64,000 nucleotides of DNA, taken from JAOUEA01 sp963825685. GTDB lineage: Bacteria; Actinomycetota; UBA4738; HRBIN12. Below, piece by piece: positions 19,755 to 32,038 of the stretch. The stretch is taken from assembly GCA_963825685.1 (NCBI GenBank), contig CAWGUD010000034.1:11336-75335 (forward strand), written 5' to 3'. A model generated the notes under the pieces. It was given only the letters and a program-made list of their open reading frames with translations. It was not told the DNA's origin and did not search any database. Positions within the stretch are counted from its first letter, which is position 1; every line of letters starts with the position of its first letter. Both the position numbers and the translations under genes were made by a program.

Positions 19755-21426
19755 CGTCCTCGACGCGTTCCATCGACGCCGGTGCGCTCACCCCGAGCAG
19801 CGCGAGGAGGTTCGCGAGCACCTGCTTCGTGGCAGTCGAGAGCCACAACCGTGCCTGCGTGAGCGCCTGGTCGTCGCTGACGACCCGGCAGTCCGTGTAG
19901 AAGCGGTGGAACCGCCCGGCCAGCTCCTGGGCAGCGTGCGCGACGCGGTGAGGCGCCCGGAGCTCTGCCGCGTAGGCGATCTGGTCGGGCACATCGGCGA
20001 GCCCGCGCATCAGGTCGAGTTCCGCCTCGTCGGTGAGCAGTGTCAGGTCGGCGTCCTCGATCGGCGCCAACGCGACGCCCTCCGCCTCGGCCTTGCGCAG
20101 GATCGACGCGATGCGCGCGTGGCCGTACTGCACGTAGTACACGGGGTTGTCCATCGATTGACGCTTCACGGCCTCGATGTCGAAGTTCATCGACGCGTCG
20201 TTCGAGAAGAGCAGCAGCTGGAAGCGTGCCGCATCGGCACCGACCTCGTCGAGCAGCTGATCGAGGGTGATGAAGTTGCCCGAGCGCTTGCCCATCGGCA
20301 CGGGTTCGCCGTCGCGCAGGAACGCGACCCACTGATAGATCACGAGCTCGACGGCGTCGGGGTCGTACCCCATCGCCTGAGCGGCTCCCTTGACCCTGGC
20401 GACGTCCCCGTGGTGGTCGGCGCCCCAGACGTAGAGCAGCCGGTCGAACCCCCGGGAGAACTTGTCCACGAGGTAGGCGAGGTCCGCCCCGAAGTAGGTG
20501 TGCTGACCGTTCGAGCGGATCACGACCCGGTCCTTGTCGTCGCCGTAGGCCGTCGAGCGGAACCACGCCGCACCCTCGTCGTCGTAGACGACGCCGGCAT
20601 CGCGCAGCCGTTCCACGGCGGCCTCGATCTCACCCTTCGCCGCGAGCTCGGACTCCCGGAAGTAGACGTCGAAGTGCACGCCGAACCGGTCGAGGGTCGC
20701 CTCGATCCACCGCAGCACCCGTGCCACCCCTTCGGCGCGCATCCTCAGGAAGCGTTCGTCGTCGGGCAGATCGGCGAGCTCGCGGCCCTCCGTCTCGAGG
20801 ATGTCCCGGGCGAGTTCCTCGATGTAGGCGCCGTGGTACCCGTCCTCGGGCACCTGCGCGTCGCGCCCGACGAGCTGCAGGAACCGTGCCTCGATCGAGG
20901 CTCCGAACCGGTCCATCTGCCCGCCGGCGTCGTTGAAGTAGTACTCGCGCTCGACCGACCAGCCGGTCGCCTCGAGCAGCCGCGCGAGGGCGTCGCCGAT
21001 CGCGGCGTTCCTCGCGTGAGCGACCGTGAGCGGCCCCGTGGGGTTCGCGCTCACGAACTCCACCTGTGCCCGGCGCCCGTGGGGCTCGGCGAGCCCGTAG
21101 GAGTCGCCCTCGGCGATCACGGCACGCACGGCGTCGTGCAGCCAATCGTCGGTGGTGAACAGGTTCACGAAGCCGGGACCGGCGACCTCTGCCTTCTCCA
21201 GGAACGGCGCCGCCGGCAGGGCGTCGACGATCGCCTGCGCGACCTCCCGCGGAGGCTTCCCCGCGCGCGTGGCCAGGCCCAGGGCGACGTTGGTCGAGAA
21301 GTCGCCGTGCTCGCGCTGCTTCGGCACCAGCAGCTCCGGCGTCGGCAGGTCGCCCTCGATGCCGAGGCCGGGCGCCGCGGCCTCGAGCGCCGTCGAGAGC
21401 ACCGAGACGAGGTCGTCCTCGATCAT
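19747..21426 (-). CDS. argS: Arginyl-tRNA synthetase
   Basis: Charges tRNA-Arg. 559 residues from ATG 21426. The class I HIGH-equivalent is in SANPTGPLTVAHARN, the KMSKS-equivalent is MGKRSGN, and the C-terminal anticodon-binding DALR domain begins near QYGHARIASILRK. The N-terminal Add-1 domain (LLVPKQREHGDFSTNVAL) is complete. Start overlaps the response-regulator stop as ATGA. A tRNA-Arg gene lies divergently 482 bp upstream of its start. Confidence 0.97.
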   Translation of the reverse strand: MIEDDLVSVLSTALEAAAPGLGIEGDLPTPELLVPKQREHGDFSTNVALGLATRAGKPPREVAQAIVDALPAAPFLEKAEVAGPGFVNLFTTDDWLHDAVRAVIAEGDSYGLAEPHGRRAQVEFVSANPTGPLTVAHARNAAIGDALARLLEATGWSVEREYYFNDAGGQMDRFGASIEARFLQLVGRDAQVPEDGYHGAYIEELARDILETEGRELADLPDDERFLRMRAEGVARVLRWIEATLDRFGVHFDVYFRESELAAKGEIEAAVERLRDAGVVYDDEGAAWFRSTAYGDDKDRVVIRSNGQHTYFGADLAYLVDKFSRGFDRLLYVWGADHHGDVARVKGAAQAMGYDPDAVELVIYQWVAFLRDGEPVPMGKRSGNFITLDQLLDEVGADAARFQLLLFSNDASMNFDIEAVKRQSMDNPVYYVQYGHARIASILRKAEAEGVALAPIEDADLTLLTDEAELDLMRGLADVPDQIAYAAELRAPHRVAHAAQELAGRFHRFYTDCRVVSDDQALTQARLWLSTATKQVLANLLALLGVSAPASMERVEDDA

Positions 21427-21812
21427 GCGGAGCCTCCGGCGGCGAGCGCGTTCCGCACGAGAGCGACCAGGGCCTCGGGGTCGAACGGCTTCGTCACGTA
21501 GGCCACGACGTCCTGCGCGCCGCCCCGGGCCTGGCTCTCTTCCTCGGTGTGAGCCGTCAGGAGCACCATGGGCACATGCCCCATGCCGTGTTCCTCTCGC
21601 AGGATGCGGGTCACCTCGTACCCGTCGATGCCCGGCATCGTCACATCGAGCACGATCGCGTCGGGCACCGCCTCGATCGCGCGTTCCACCGCTCGGTCGC
21701 CTCGCGTCGCGCTCGACACCCGGAACCCGCCGAGCCGGAAGTTGAGCTCGAGCAACTTCACGATCACCGGGTCGTCGTCGACGACGAGCACGTGCGGCGG
21801 GGAGTCCTCCAT
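21423..21812 (-). CDS. Single-domain response regulator (CheY-like receiver)
   Basis: Stand-alone receiver domain of 129 residues with no output domain. The acidic pocket VVDDDP, the phospho-acceptor Asp in IVLDVTMPG, the switch Thr in VLLTAHT and the Lys in YVTKPFDP are all present, so it should be phosphorylated by an unidentified histidine kinase. It is the first gene of the argS-GNAT-hom-thrC-thrB run and overlaps argS as ATGA. A leaderless-type promoter sits just before its ATG. Why a receiver heads an amino-acid/tRNA operon is unclear. Confidence 0.9.
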   Translation of the reverse strand: MEDSPPHVLVVDDDPVIVKLLELNFRLGGFRVSSATRGDRAVERAIEAVPDAIVLDVTMPGIDGYEVTRILREEHGMGHVPMVLLTAHTEEESQARGGAQDVVAYVTKPFDPEALVALVRNALAAGGSA

Positions 21813-21818
21813 CGTTGG

Positions 21819-21824
21819 AGGATA
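21819..21824 (-). promoter_or_regulatory. -10 box (TATCCT) for the response regulator-argS-hom operon
   Basis: TATCCT on the minus strand is followed by six bases and then the ATG at 21812. No ribosome binding site fits, so the transcript probably starts at the ATG. Confidence 0.6.
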
Positions 21825-21893
21825 CCGAGCGCGCTGGCCGGCCCTTGGCCACGCCTGCCGCCACACCGGAAAAGTGGGCGGACCGACGGTTGC

Positions 21894-21899
21894 TAGACT
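21894..21899 (+). promoter_or_regulatory. -10 box (TAGACT) for the tRNA-Arg gene
   Basis: TAGACT ends nine bases before the mature tRNA 5' end, the expected place for a -10 box. No clear -35 is seen at 17 bases. Confidence 0.55.
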
Positions 21900-21908
21900 C
21901 GCCCCGCC

Positions 21909-21980
<72 letters not shown>

Positions 21981-21991
21981 CCGACGGCCCG

Positions 21992-21997
21992 TACGAT
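21992..21997 (+). promoter_or_regulatory. -10 box (TACGAT) for pdxH
   Basis: TACGAT is followed by seven bases and ATG 22005, matching the leaderless spacing seen at other genes here. It lies eleven bases after the tRNA 3' end, so readthrough from the tRNA promoter is an alternative. Confidence 0.45.
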
Positions 21998-22004
21998 GGC
22001 GGCG

Positions 22005-22649
22005 ATGACCGATCCCCGGCAGATGCACGCTCCGACGGGCTTCCACGAGGATCGCCCGCTCGAGCGCGAGGATCTGCTCGACGATCCGATCGACCAGTTC
22101 CGTCGCTGGCTCGACGACGCGGAGGCCGCCGGGGTGCCGTTGCCCAACGCGATGGCCGTGGCGACCGCGGACGCGAGTGGCCGGCCGTCCGTGCGCCACG
22201 TGCTGCTGCGCGGCGTCGACGAGCACGGGTTCCGGTTCTTCACGAACCGGGAGAGCCGCAAGGGCCGCCAACTGGCCGAGAACCCCCGGGCGGGGCTCGT
22301 CTTCCTGTGGAAGGAGCTCGACCGGCAGGTGCACGTCACCGGGCCCGTGGACCCGGTCGACGACGAGGCGTCCGACGCGTACTTCGGGACCCGGCCGCGC
22401 GACGCGCAGCTCGGCGCCTGGGCGTCGGCGCAGAGCACGGTGATCGGGTCGCGCGAGGAGCTCGAGGCGCGCATGACGGAGATGGCCGAACGGTTCCCCG
22501 GCGAGGTTCCCCGTCCGCCGCATTGGGGTGGCTACGCCGTGCGCCCGGAGACGATCGAGTTCTGGCAGGGGCGCCGGCACCGGCTGCACGACCGCTTCCT
22601 CTTCACCGCGCACCCCACGGGCTGGCGCGTGGAGCGCCTCGCCCCCTGA
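22005..22649 (+). CDS. pdxH: Pyridoxamine 5'-phosphate oxidase
   Basis: FMN enzyme making pyridoxal 5'-phosphate. About 214 residues. The FMN/PLP-binding signature is intact: RPSVRHVLLRG, RESRKGRQL, ASAQSTVIGSREEL and the C-terminal PHWGGYAVRPETIEFWQG with RLHDRF and the terminal WRVERLAP. The ATG at 22005 (MTDPRQMHAP) is chosen because a TACGAT box lies seven bases before it; an in-frame ATG at 21996 would overlap that box. PLP is the cofactor of glyA, thrC and the decarboxylase in this window. Confidence 0.95.
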   Translation: MTDPRQMHAPTGFHEDRPLEREDLLDDPIDQFRRWLDDAEAAGVPLPNAMAVATADASGRPSVRHVLLRGVDEHGFRFFTNRESRKGRQLAENPRAGLVFLWKELDRQVHVTGPVDPVDDEASDAYFGTRPRDAQLGAWASAQSTVIGSREELEARMTEMAERFPGEVPRPPHWGGYAVRPETIEFWQGRRHRLHDRFLFTAHPTGWRVERLAP

Positions 22650-22723
22650 CGATCGGACCGGCCCTTCCCCCGAGGGTCCTTCGCCCCTACGTCCCGGCCC
22701 CTCGGCCAGCCACGATGCCGGGC

Positions 22724-26374
<3,651 letters not shown>

Positions 26375-26378
<4 letters not shown>

Positions 26379-27418
26379 GCCCCGACCTGCGCACCACCTA
26401 CCTCGGCCTCGAGCTCGCCAACCCGCTGGTGCCGAGCGCCTCGCCGCTGGGTCAACGCATCGAGACGCTCCGCGCGCTCCAGGATGCGGGTGCCGCCGCC
26501 GTGGTGCTGCCCTCGCTGTTCGAGGAGCAGATCGAGCACGACGAGATCCAGTTCACCGGGGCGCTCGAGGCGGGCGCGGAGAGCTACGCGGAGGCACTCA
26601 CGTACCTGCCGGAGTTCGCCGACTACACGACCGGCAGCGACGCCTACCTGCGACACCTCGAGGCCACGGTCCGTGACCTCGAGATCCCCGTGATCGGGAG
26701 CCTCAACGGCATCTCGCTCGGCGGGTGGGTCGAGCACGCTCGACGCATCGAGGACGCCGGCGCCGCCGCCTTGGAGCTGAACGTCTACTTCATCGCGGCA
26801 GACCCCGACGAGAGCGGCGCAGCCGTCGAGCAGCGTTACATCGACCTGGTGGAAGCCGTGCGAGCGCGGTGCACGATCCCCCTCGCGGTGAAGATCGGCC
26901 CGTTCTTCAGCTCCGTCGGCGACATCGCGCGACGGCTCGTCGACGCGGGCGCCGACGGCCTCGTGCTGTTCAACCGGTTCATGCAGCCCGACTTCGACCT
27001 CGACGCGATGACGGTCGACCCCACGCTGCACCTGTCCGAGCCCGACGAGCTGCTCCTGCCGTTGCGATGGATCGCGATCCTGCACGGGCGGGTGGACTGC
27101 TCGATCGCCGCCACGACCGGCGTGCATTCGGCGAGCGACGTCCTGAAGGTGCTCTTCGCCGGGGCCGACGTCGCGATGATGGCGAGCGCGCTGCTGCGAC
27201 GCGGCCCCGAGCACCTCGGCAGCATTCTCCGCGACCTCGACGTGTGGCTCGGGGAACACGGATACGACAGCGTCGCGCAGATGCGGGGCGCCATGAGCCA
27301 GGCGCACGTGCCCAACCCCGTGGCGTTCGCGCGGGCGAACTACGCCCACCTGGTGACGAGCTTCGTGAGCCCTTACGACTGGCGCATGGCCGAGCCCGAG
27401 GGCGAGCTCCACGCCTGA
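26375..27418 (+). CDS. Dihydroorotate dehydrogenase-like protein paired with PFOR
   Basis: TIM-barrel flavoprotein resembling dihydroorotate dehydrogenase, 347 residues. The barrel pattern is clear (YLGLELANPLVPSASP, IPVIGSLNG, LAVKIGPFFSS, AATTGVHSASDVLK). Where true enzymes have the catalytic Ser/Cys in N-x-S-x-PN, this protein reads LELNVYFIAADP, so classical dihydroorotate oxidation is doubtful. A separate pyrD is present at 34485-35507. The GTG start overlaps the PFOR stop as GTGA behind an AGGAGGTGGAGG ribosome site, suggesting a role with PFOR, perhaps as an electron-transfer or accessory flavoprotein (inference). Confidence 0.82.
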
Positions 27419-27441
27419 GGTGAGGGACATCGATCGAGCGA

Positions 27442-27447
27442 TAGGCT
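27442..27447 (+). promoter_or_regulatory. -10 box (TAGGCT) for the M20 peptidase gene
   Basis: TAGGCT is followed by eight bases and ATG 27456, without a ribosome binding site in between. Confidence 0.5.
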
Positions 27448-27455
27448 CGCCGCCC

Positions 27456-28817
27456 ATGGAGACCGACGACCTTCGCCGAGCCGTTGCCGACGGCATGCCC
27501 CAGACGATCGCCGACCTCGAGCGCCTCGTGCGCATCCCATCGATCGGCGCCCCGGGCTACGACCCGTCGTTCGTCAGGGAGAGCGCCGAGGCGACCGCCG
27601 AGATCCTGCGATCGGCCGGCGTCGGCGACGCGCGGCTGCTCGAGCTCGACGGCGGGCATCCGGCGGTGGTCGGAGCGATCGACGGTCCGGCCGACGCCCC
27701 GACCGTGCTCCTGTACGCCCACCACGACGTGCAGCCCGAGGGAGCGGCGGACCGGTGGCAGAGTCCCCCGTTCGATCCGGTCGTGCGCGAGGGCCGCCTC
27801 TACGGCCGCGGGGCCGCGGACGACAAGAGCGGCATCGTCGTGCACGCGGCCGCCCTGCGGGCGCTCGGCGTGCCCGACGGCACCGCGCTGCCCGTGACCG
27901 TCCGGATCGTCGTCGAGGGTGAGGAGGAGTGCTCCACCGAACACCTGCCGCAGCTCGTGCAGGGACACGCCGACCTGCTGCGTGCCGACGTCGCGGTGAT
28001 CGCCGACGGCGGCAACGAGCGCACCGGCGTGCCCACGATCGGCACGAGCGTCCGCGGGGTGACGGACTGCCGCGTCACCGTGCGGGTGCTGCCGATCGCC
28101 CAGCACAGCGGCGCCTACGGCGGCCCGATCCCCGACGCGATCACGGCGCTGTGTCGCATGATCGCGACCCTCCACGACGACCGGGGCGAGGTGGCGATCG
28201 AGGGCCTCCATCGGTTCGAGTGGGCCGGCGCCCCCGTCACCGAGGAGTCGCTGCGCGAGGAGTCACGCGTCTTCGACTCCGTGGAGATGATCGGGTCGGG
28301 CACGATCGCCGACCGGCTCTTCGCGAAGCCCGCCGTGGCCGTGGTGGGCTTCGACGCCCCCGTCGTCGCCGGCTCGTCGAACCAGATCGTGCCGGAGGCA
28401 TCGGCGCGCGTCTCCCTGCGGCTGGCGCCCGGGGACGACCCCGAGCGCGCCCGCGACGCCTTGGTCGCCCACCTGCGCGCGGCGACGCCGTGGGGCGTCC
28501 AGGTCGAGATCGAGGCCGACGAGGCGGGCATGGGATACATGGTCGACACGACGACCTCGGCCTACGCGGCGGCGAAGGCGGCGCTCGCTGAGGCATTCGA
28601 GCACGAGGTGGTCGAGATGGGGAGCGGCGGCTCGGTGCCGATCGTGCCGATGCTCGCCGAGACCTTCCCGGGCATGGCGGTGCTGATCTGGGGCGCGGGC
28701 GACGAGCGGTCGAACTACCACTCGCTCGACGAGAGCGTCGACCTCGCCGACCTCGAGCGGCTCGTGCTCGCCGAGGCGCTGTTCATCCGCACCCTCGGCG
28801 ACGGCATCGGGTCCTGA
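27456..28817 (+). CDS. M20-family metallo-dipeptidase
   Basis: Di-zinc peptidase of the M20 (ArgE/DapE/CPG2) family, 453 residues, probably cytosolic as no signal peptide is seen. Metal and catalytic residues: His in YAHHDVQP, Asp in GRGAADDKSG, Glu pair in VEGEEECS, an Asp in VIADGG and His in NYHSLDES. The dimerization domain lies between about 190 and 310. The ATG at 27456 (METDDLRRAV) is chosen for its upstream TAGGCT box; the frame is open a further 12 codons. Likely substrates are dipeptides such as carnosine-type or D-Ala peptides, not resolvable here. Confidence 0.9.
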   Translation: METDDLRRAVADGMPQTIADLERLVRIPSIGAPGYDPSFVRESAEATAEILRSAGVGDARLLELDGGHPAVVGAIDGPADAPTVLLYAHHDVQPEGAADRWQSPPFDPVVREGRLYGRGAADDKSGIVVHAAALRALGVPDGTALPVTVRIVVEGEEECSTEHLPQLVQGHADLLRADVAVIADGGNERTGVPTIGTSVRGVTDCRVTVRVLPIAQHSGAYGGPIPDAITALCRMIATLHDDRGEVAIEGLHRFEWAGAPVTEESLREESRVFDSVEMIGSGTIADRLFAKPAVAVVGFDAPVVAGSSNQIVPEASARVSLRLAPGDDPERARDALVAHLRAATPWGVQVEIEADEAGMGYMVDTTTSAYAAAKAALAEAFEHEVVEMGSGGSVPIVPMLAETFPGMAVLIWGAGDERSNYHSLDESVDLADLERLVLAEALFIRTLGDGIGS

Positions 28818-29321
28818 CGCCTCCTCGGTCATCGCCCGTCAGCGACGATGGAGTCCGCTCAACTCGTCGGGGTTCGACGATGCGCTACACGAGCCACGTC
28901 GAGTTCAGAACGGCCTCAGCGAGAGCGTGAGCGGTCGCCGCCGGGCCACGACCGATGAACGGCTTGGCCCGTATCGAGAAGTATCCTTGGACCATGCGCA
29001 GGATTCGAGGCTCTCACCAGGAGGCTGTGGGCGCTGGATCGCGCGCGATCCCCATGACGAGGATCCGCCCAAGTACGACGCGCCTCTCTCCTCTGCGAGG
29101 CCGCACGGTGGCGGCTCGGGAGGCGCAGGCGGCTAGGGGCTGCTGATCCTGAACCGTGACCGGCTGATTCTTGTCACTGGTGCGCCGATCGCGGTGGGCG
29201 GCGCGTGTTTCGATGTTGGCATGACCTCGGTCATGGCGTGACCGGGTGCTTCATAGGAACGGAGAATGGTGCCCGCGAGCACCACCGCAGCGCCCTCTGC
29301 GCTACTACAGCTGCACCGGGC
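28818..29321. other. Intergenic stretch without a convincing gene
   Basis: 504 bp between the M20 peptidase and the small minus-strand gene. Base composition is more mixed than in the flanks, and short ORFs here are Arg/Ser-rich with no family resemblance. One ORF at 28994-29146 (50 codons, MRRIRGSHQEA) has a TATCCT box six bases upstream (28982-28987), but its protein looks unstructured. A perfect 16-bp palindrome CATGACCTCGGTCATG lies at 29220-29235. No tRNA, terminator or mobile-element end was recognised. Confidence 0.55.
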
Positions 29322-29507
29322 CTAACGCGAGCCGGATCGGCTCCCACGGAAGATTCGCCGATACCAGGGAAGGGTGCCCGCGTGCGCTTCCGCGTCCTCC
29401 TTGGCTCGGCGCTGAGCGACCTTCTGGTCCAGATCCATGAAGTCGCTCTCGTTCGGCACGATCTTCGATCCGGGGCGGCCCGGGTAGTCGGCCGGTGTCC
29501 TCTCCAT
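29322..29507 (-). CDS. Small hypothetical protein (61 aa)
   Basis: Not recognised. A 61-residue charged protein beginning MERTPADYPG, with a central DFMDLDQKVAQRRAKEDAEA helix and a basic end (PWYRRIFRGSRS). The ATG at 29507 is chosen over upstream ORF starts because AGGAAAGAGGA precedes it at a suitable distance. Codon use resembles the neighbours. It is divergent from bpa, 165 bp away. Function unknown. Confidence 0.55.
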   Translation of the reverse strand: MERTPADYPGRPGSKIVPNESDFMDLDQKVAQRRAKEDAEAHAGTLPWYRRIFRGSRSGSR

Positions 29508-29660
29508 GGTCGTCCTCTTTCCTGGCGAGGCTGCGTCCCGTCCAGTATGGGCCGTAGCCGCCATGGGGAGAACCATCGGCCGAGAGGACGGCGCAAGCGA
29601 GCCACCACGACGTTGACCGCGGCCTCGGTCGCTGTCTGTGGCCCTGTCGAGCGGCGCTGC

Positions 29661-29666
29661 TAGGTT
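29661..29666 (+). promoter_or_regulatory. -10 box (TAGGTT) for bpa
   Basis: TAGGTT is followed by six bases and ATG 29673, the leaderless spacing repeated in this window. Confidence 0.55.
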
Positions 29667-29672
29667 GGTCGC

Positions 29673-30209
29673 ATGAGCGACGATCCGACCGCCACCGAGC
29701 CGAGTCCTGAATCCCCCGTGGTCGAGGCCGTGCCCGTCGAGGAAGAGGGCCAAGCCGACACATCGTCCGCCGAGGCGGACCTCCCGGCGGAGACGATCGC
29801 CGAGCCCGCCAAGCTGCTGCGCATCGCGAGCATGGTGCGTGAGCTCCTCGACGAGACGAGGCAGGCCTCCCTCGACGAGGCCGGTCGCTCACGCCTCGCC
29901 GAGATCTACCAACGGGCCGTCGGCGAGCTCAGGGAGGTGCTCTCCCCCGACCTGCAGGAGGAGCTCGCCGACCTCGCGCCCCCGCTCGCCGGGGTGCCCA
30001 CCGAGTCCGAGATCCGCGTGGCCCAGGCACAGCTCGTGGGCTGGCTCGAGGGGCTGTTCCACGGCATCCAGGCGGCGATGTTCGCCCAGCAGGCGGCCGC
30101 TCGCCAGCAGTTCGAGGAGCTCCGGCGTCGTGGTCTGCTGAGCCAGAACCCGCAGTCGCCCGACGGTCCGCCCGAGGGTCCGGCCGCGCGCGGCGGCCAG
30201 TACCTCTAG
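29673..30209 (+). CDS. bpa: Bacterial proteasome activator
   Basis: ATP-independent ring activator of the 20S proteasome, found in actinobacteria. 178 residues: an acidic disordered N terminus (about 1-45), then the helical core with RIASMVRELLDETRQ and the highly conserved RVAQAQLVGWLEGLFHGIQ (about 111-129), and the C-terminal GQYL, the docking tail that inserts into proteasome alpha-ring pockets. It implies a proteasome encoded elsewhere in the genome; no prcA/prcB or pup is in this window. Single-gene unit, convergent with the potC end of the polyamine operon. Confidence 0.93.
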   Translation: MSDDPTATEPSPESPVVEAVPVEEEGQADTSSAEADLPAETIAEPAKLLRIASMVRELLDETRQASLDEAGRSRLAEIYQRAVGELREVLSPDLQEELADLAPPLAGVPTESEIRVAQAQLVGWLEGLFHGIQAAMFAQQAAARQQFEELRRRGLLSQNPQSPDGPPEGPAARGGQYL

Positions 30210-30235
30210 CTACGCACGGACCAGCTGCGCGACCG

Positions 30236-31087
30236 TCACACGGCGTCGCTCGCCGAGGCATCCGCCTTGATCGGGCGCCGCGACCCCGCGACGTCCTCAG
30301 ATCCGCCGCTCAGGCGTTGGGCGAGGTACACCGGGAACAGGGACAGCAACATCACGAGCGCCGCGACGGCGTTGGCCTCGGGGCGGTTCCTGGGAAGCCT
30401 GATCGCGTTGAAGATCCACTTCGGAAGGGTCAACTCGGATCCCGAGGTGAAGTTGGTGACGATGATCTCGTCGAACGAGAGGGCGAAGGCGAGCAGCCCG
30501 CCTGCGATGAGCGCCGTGCCGATCGCCGGCAGCGTGACGTGGCGGAAGGTCTGCCACCCGTCGGCACCGAGATCCATCGATGCTTCCACGAGCGACGTTG
30601 GGGTTCGGCGCAGTCGCGCTACCACGTTGTTGAACACGACGACGATGCAGAACGTCGAGTGCCCGATCATGATCGTCCACAGGCTGAACGGGATCTCGAA
30701 CGTGTTGATGCCCGTGCGCAATGCCATGCCCGTGATGATGCCGGGCAAGGCGATCGGCAGGACCAGGAGGAATGACACCGCCTGACGGCCGAAGAACGCG
30801 AAGCGGTGCACGGCGAACGACGCCGCGCTGCCGAGCACCAGCGCGATCGCGGTCGCGACCGAGGCGACCTTCACGGAGTTCCACAACGCCGAGCGCATCG
30901 CCTCGTCGCCCAAGGCCAGCTCGAACCACTTCGTCGTGAACCCCTGCGGCGGCCATGCCTGAGCCACGCTGTCGTTGAACGCATAGATCACCACCACCGC
31001 GAGCGGCACGTACAGGAACACGATCGTGACCACCGTGCCGAACAGCACGGCGACCTTCGTGCCTCGGGTCTCGACCGACCACGCCAT
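30236..31087 (-). CDS. potC: Polyamine-type ABC transporter permease (PotC-like)
   Basis: Inner-membrane permease of a spermidine/putrescine-type importer. 283 residues with about six hydrophobic segments; the cytoplasmic coupling motif is seen as EASMDLGADGWQTFRHVTLP (about 168-187). The N terminus carries the first membrane helix (KVAVLFGTVVTIVFLYVPL). It starts directly after the potB stop with no gap. Encoded with potB, potD and potA as one minus-strand operon; substrate specificity follows the binding protein and is not certain. Confidence 0.9.
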   Translation of the reverse strand: MAWSVETRGTKVAVLFGTVVTIVFLYVPLAVVVIYAFNDSVAQAWPPQGFTTKWFELALGDEAMRSALWNSVKVASVATAIALVLGSAASFAVHRFAFFGRQAVSFLLVLPIALPGIITGMALRTGINTFEIPFSLWTIMIGHSTFCIVVVFNNVVARLRRTPTSLVEASMDLGADGWQTFRHVTLPAIGTALIAGGLLAFALSFDEIIVTNFTSGSELTLPKWIFNAIRLPRNRPEANAVAALVMLLSLFPVYLAQRLSGGSEDVAGSRRPIKADASASDAV

Positions 31088-31984
31088 CTAGAGTGCCTCG
31101 AACGCGCCGAGCTTCCGCGCGACGGCCAGATACACGGCCATGATCGCGATCGGCACCATCGCGAACGCCGCGGCGAACGGGAGGTTGTTCGCGACACCGA
31201 CGCTGTCGTAGATCACGTTGCCGATGAACTTCGTGTTGCCGACGAGGATCGGCGCGATGTAGTCGCCCAGCGTCAGCGAGAACGAGAAGATCGAGCCGGC
31301 CACGATGCCCGGCAGGGCCAGTGGCCAGACCACCTTCCGCAGGGTCGTCCAGCCCTTCGCACCGAGGTCGCCGGACGCCTCGAGGTACGACTCCGGCACT
31401 CGCTCGAGCGCGGCGTACACGGGCAGCACGACGAACGGCAGCCATAGATATGTGAACGTCAGCCAGATCGACCACAGGGAGTTGCCGATGCCCGGTGACG
31501 GAAGGCCGAGGGCGTCGAGGAGGGACTCGAGGAGACCGTTCGGCGATGTGATCGTTTGCCAGGCGAAGGCACGGATCAGATAGCTCGTCCACAGGGGCAT
31601 CACCACCGCGACCAACAGTGCTGATCGCATCCTCGGCGAAGCGATGCGAGCGGCGAAGTAGCCGACCGGCAAGGCCAGGAGGATGTCCGTCACCGTCACC
31701 GCTGATGCCATCCAGACGGTCCGCAAGGTGATCGTCCGATAGACCGGCGAGGACCAGAGCGTTTGGAAATTCTGGAGGCTCCAATCCTTGACGATCTGGG
31801 CGGTGAGGGAATCGACGGTCCAGAACGCGTTGATCAACAGGAGGACGAGCGCCCCCAGATAGAACACCAACAACCACCCGAGGGGCGGGAGCAGGGTCAG
31901 GGTGAGCCTCGTCTTCGGACGGCGATGCAACGTCGCTCCGAGCCGATGCCCGGATGACGAACGGGTCGTGTTGACGTCAACCAT
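31088..31984 (-). CDS. potB: Polyamine-type ABC transporter permease (PotB-like)
   Basis: Second permease of the importer, 298 residues, with about six hydrophobic segments and the coupling loop EASGDLGAKGWTTLRKVVWP (about 206-225). The ATG at 31984 is taken (a GTG one codon upstream is possible). It follows a strong hairpin in the 54-bp gap after potD, which probably separates expression levels of binding protein and permeases. Confidence 0.9.
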   Translation of the reverse strand: MVDVNTTRSSSGHRLGATLHRRPKTRLTLTLLPPLGWLLVFYLGALVLLLINAFWTVDSLTAQIVKDWSLQNFQTLWSSPVYRTITLRTVWMASAVTVTDILLALPVGYFAARIASPRMRSALLVAVVMPLWTSYLIRAFAWQTITSPNGLLESLLDALGLPSPGIGNSLWSIWLTFTYLWLPFVVLPVYAALERVPESYLEASGDLGAKGWTTLRKVVWPLALPGIVAGSIFSFSLTLGDYIAPILVGNTKFIGNVIYDSVGVANNLPFAAAFAMVPIAIMAVYLAVARKLGAFEAL

Positions 31985-31997
31985 CACACGTGGCGAG

Positions 31998-32025
31998 GGC
32001 CGGGCGCCCCCACGGACGCCCGGCC
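31998..32025 (-). terminator. Intercistronic hairpin between potD and potB
   Basis: A perfect 9-bp GC stem (GGCCGGGCG / CGCCCGGCC) with a ten-base loop lies between the potD stop (32039) and the potB start (31984). There is no U-tract, so it is more likely a partial terminator or a 3' stabiliser of the potA-potD message than a full stop. Confidence 0.6.
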
Positions 32026-32038
32026 TTCGTCGACAGTT

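Noticed and set aside
28927..29136. 70-codon plus-strand ORF as a gene
   Set aside because: No ribosome site or family resemblance, and an overlapping ORF in another frame is equally plausible.
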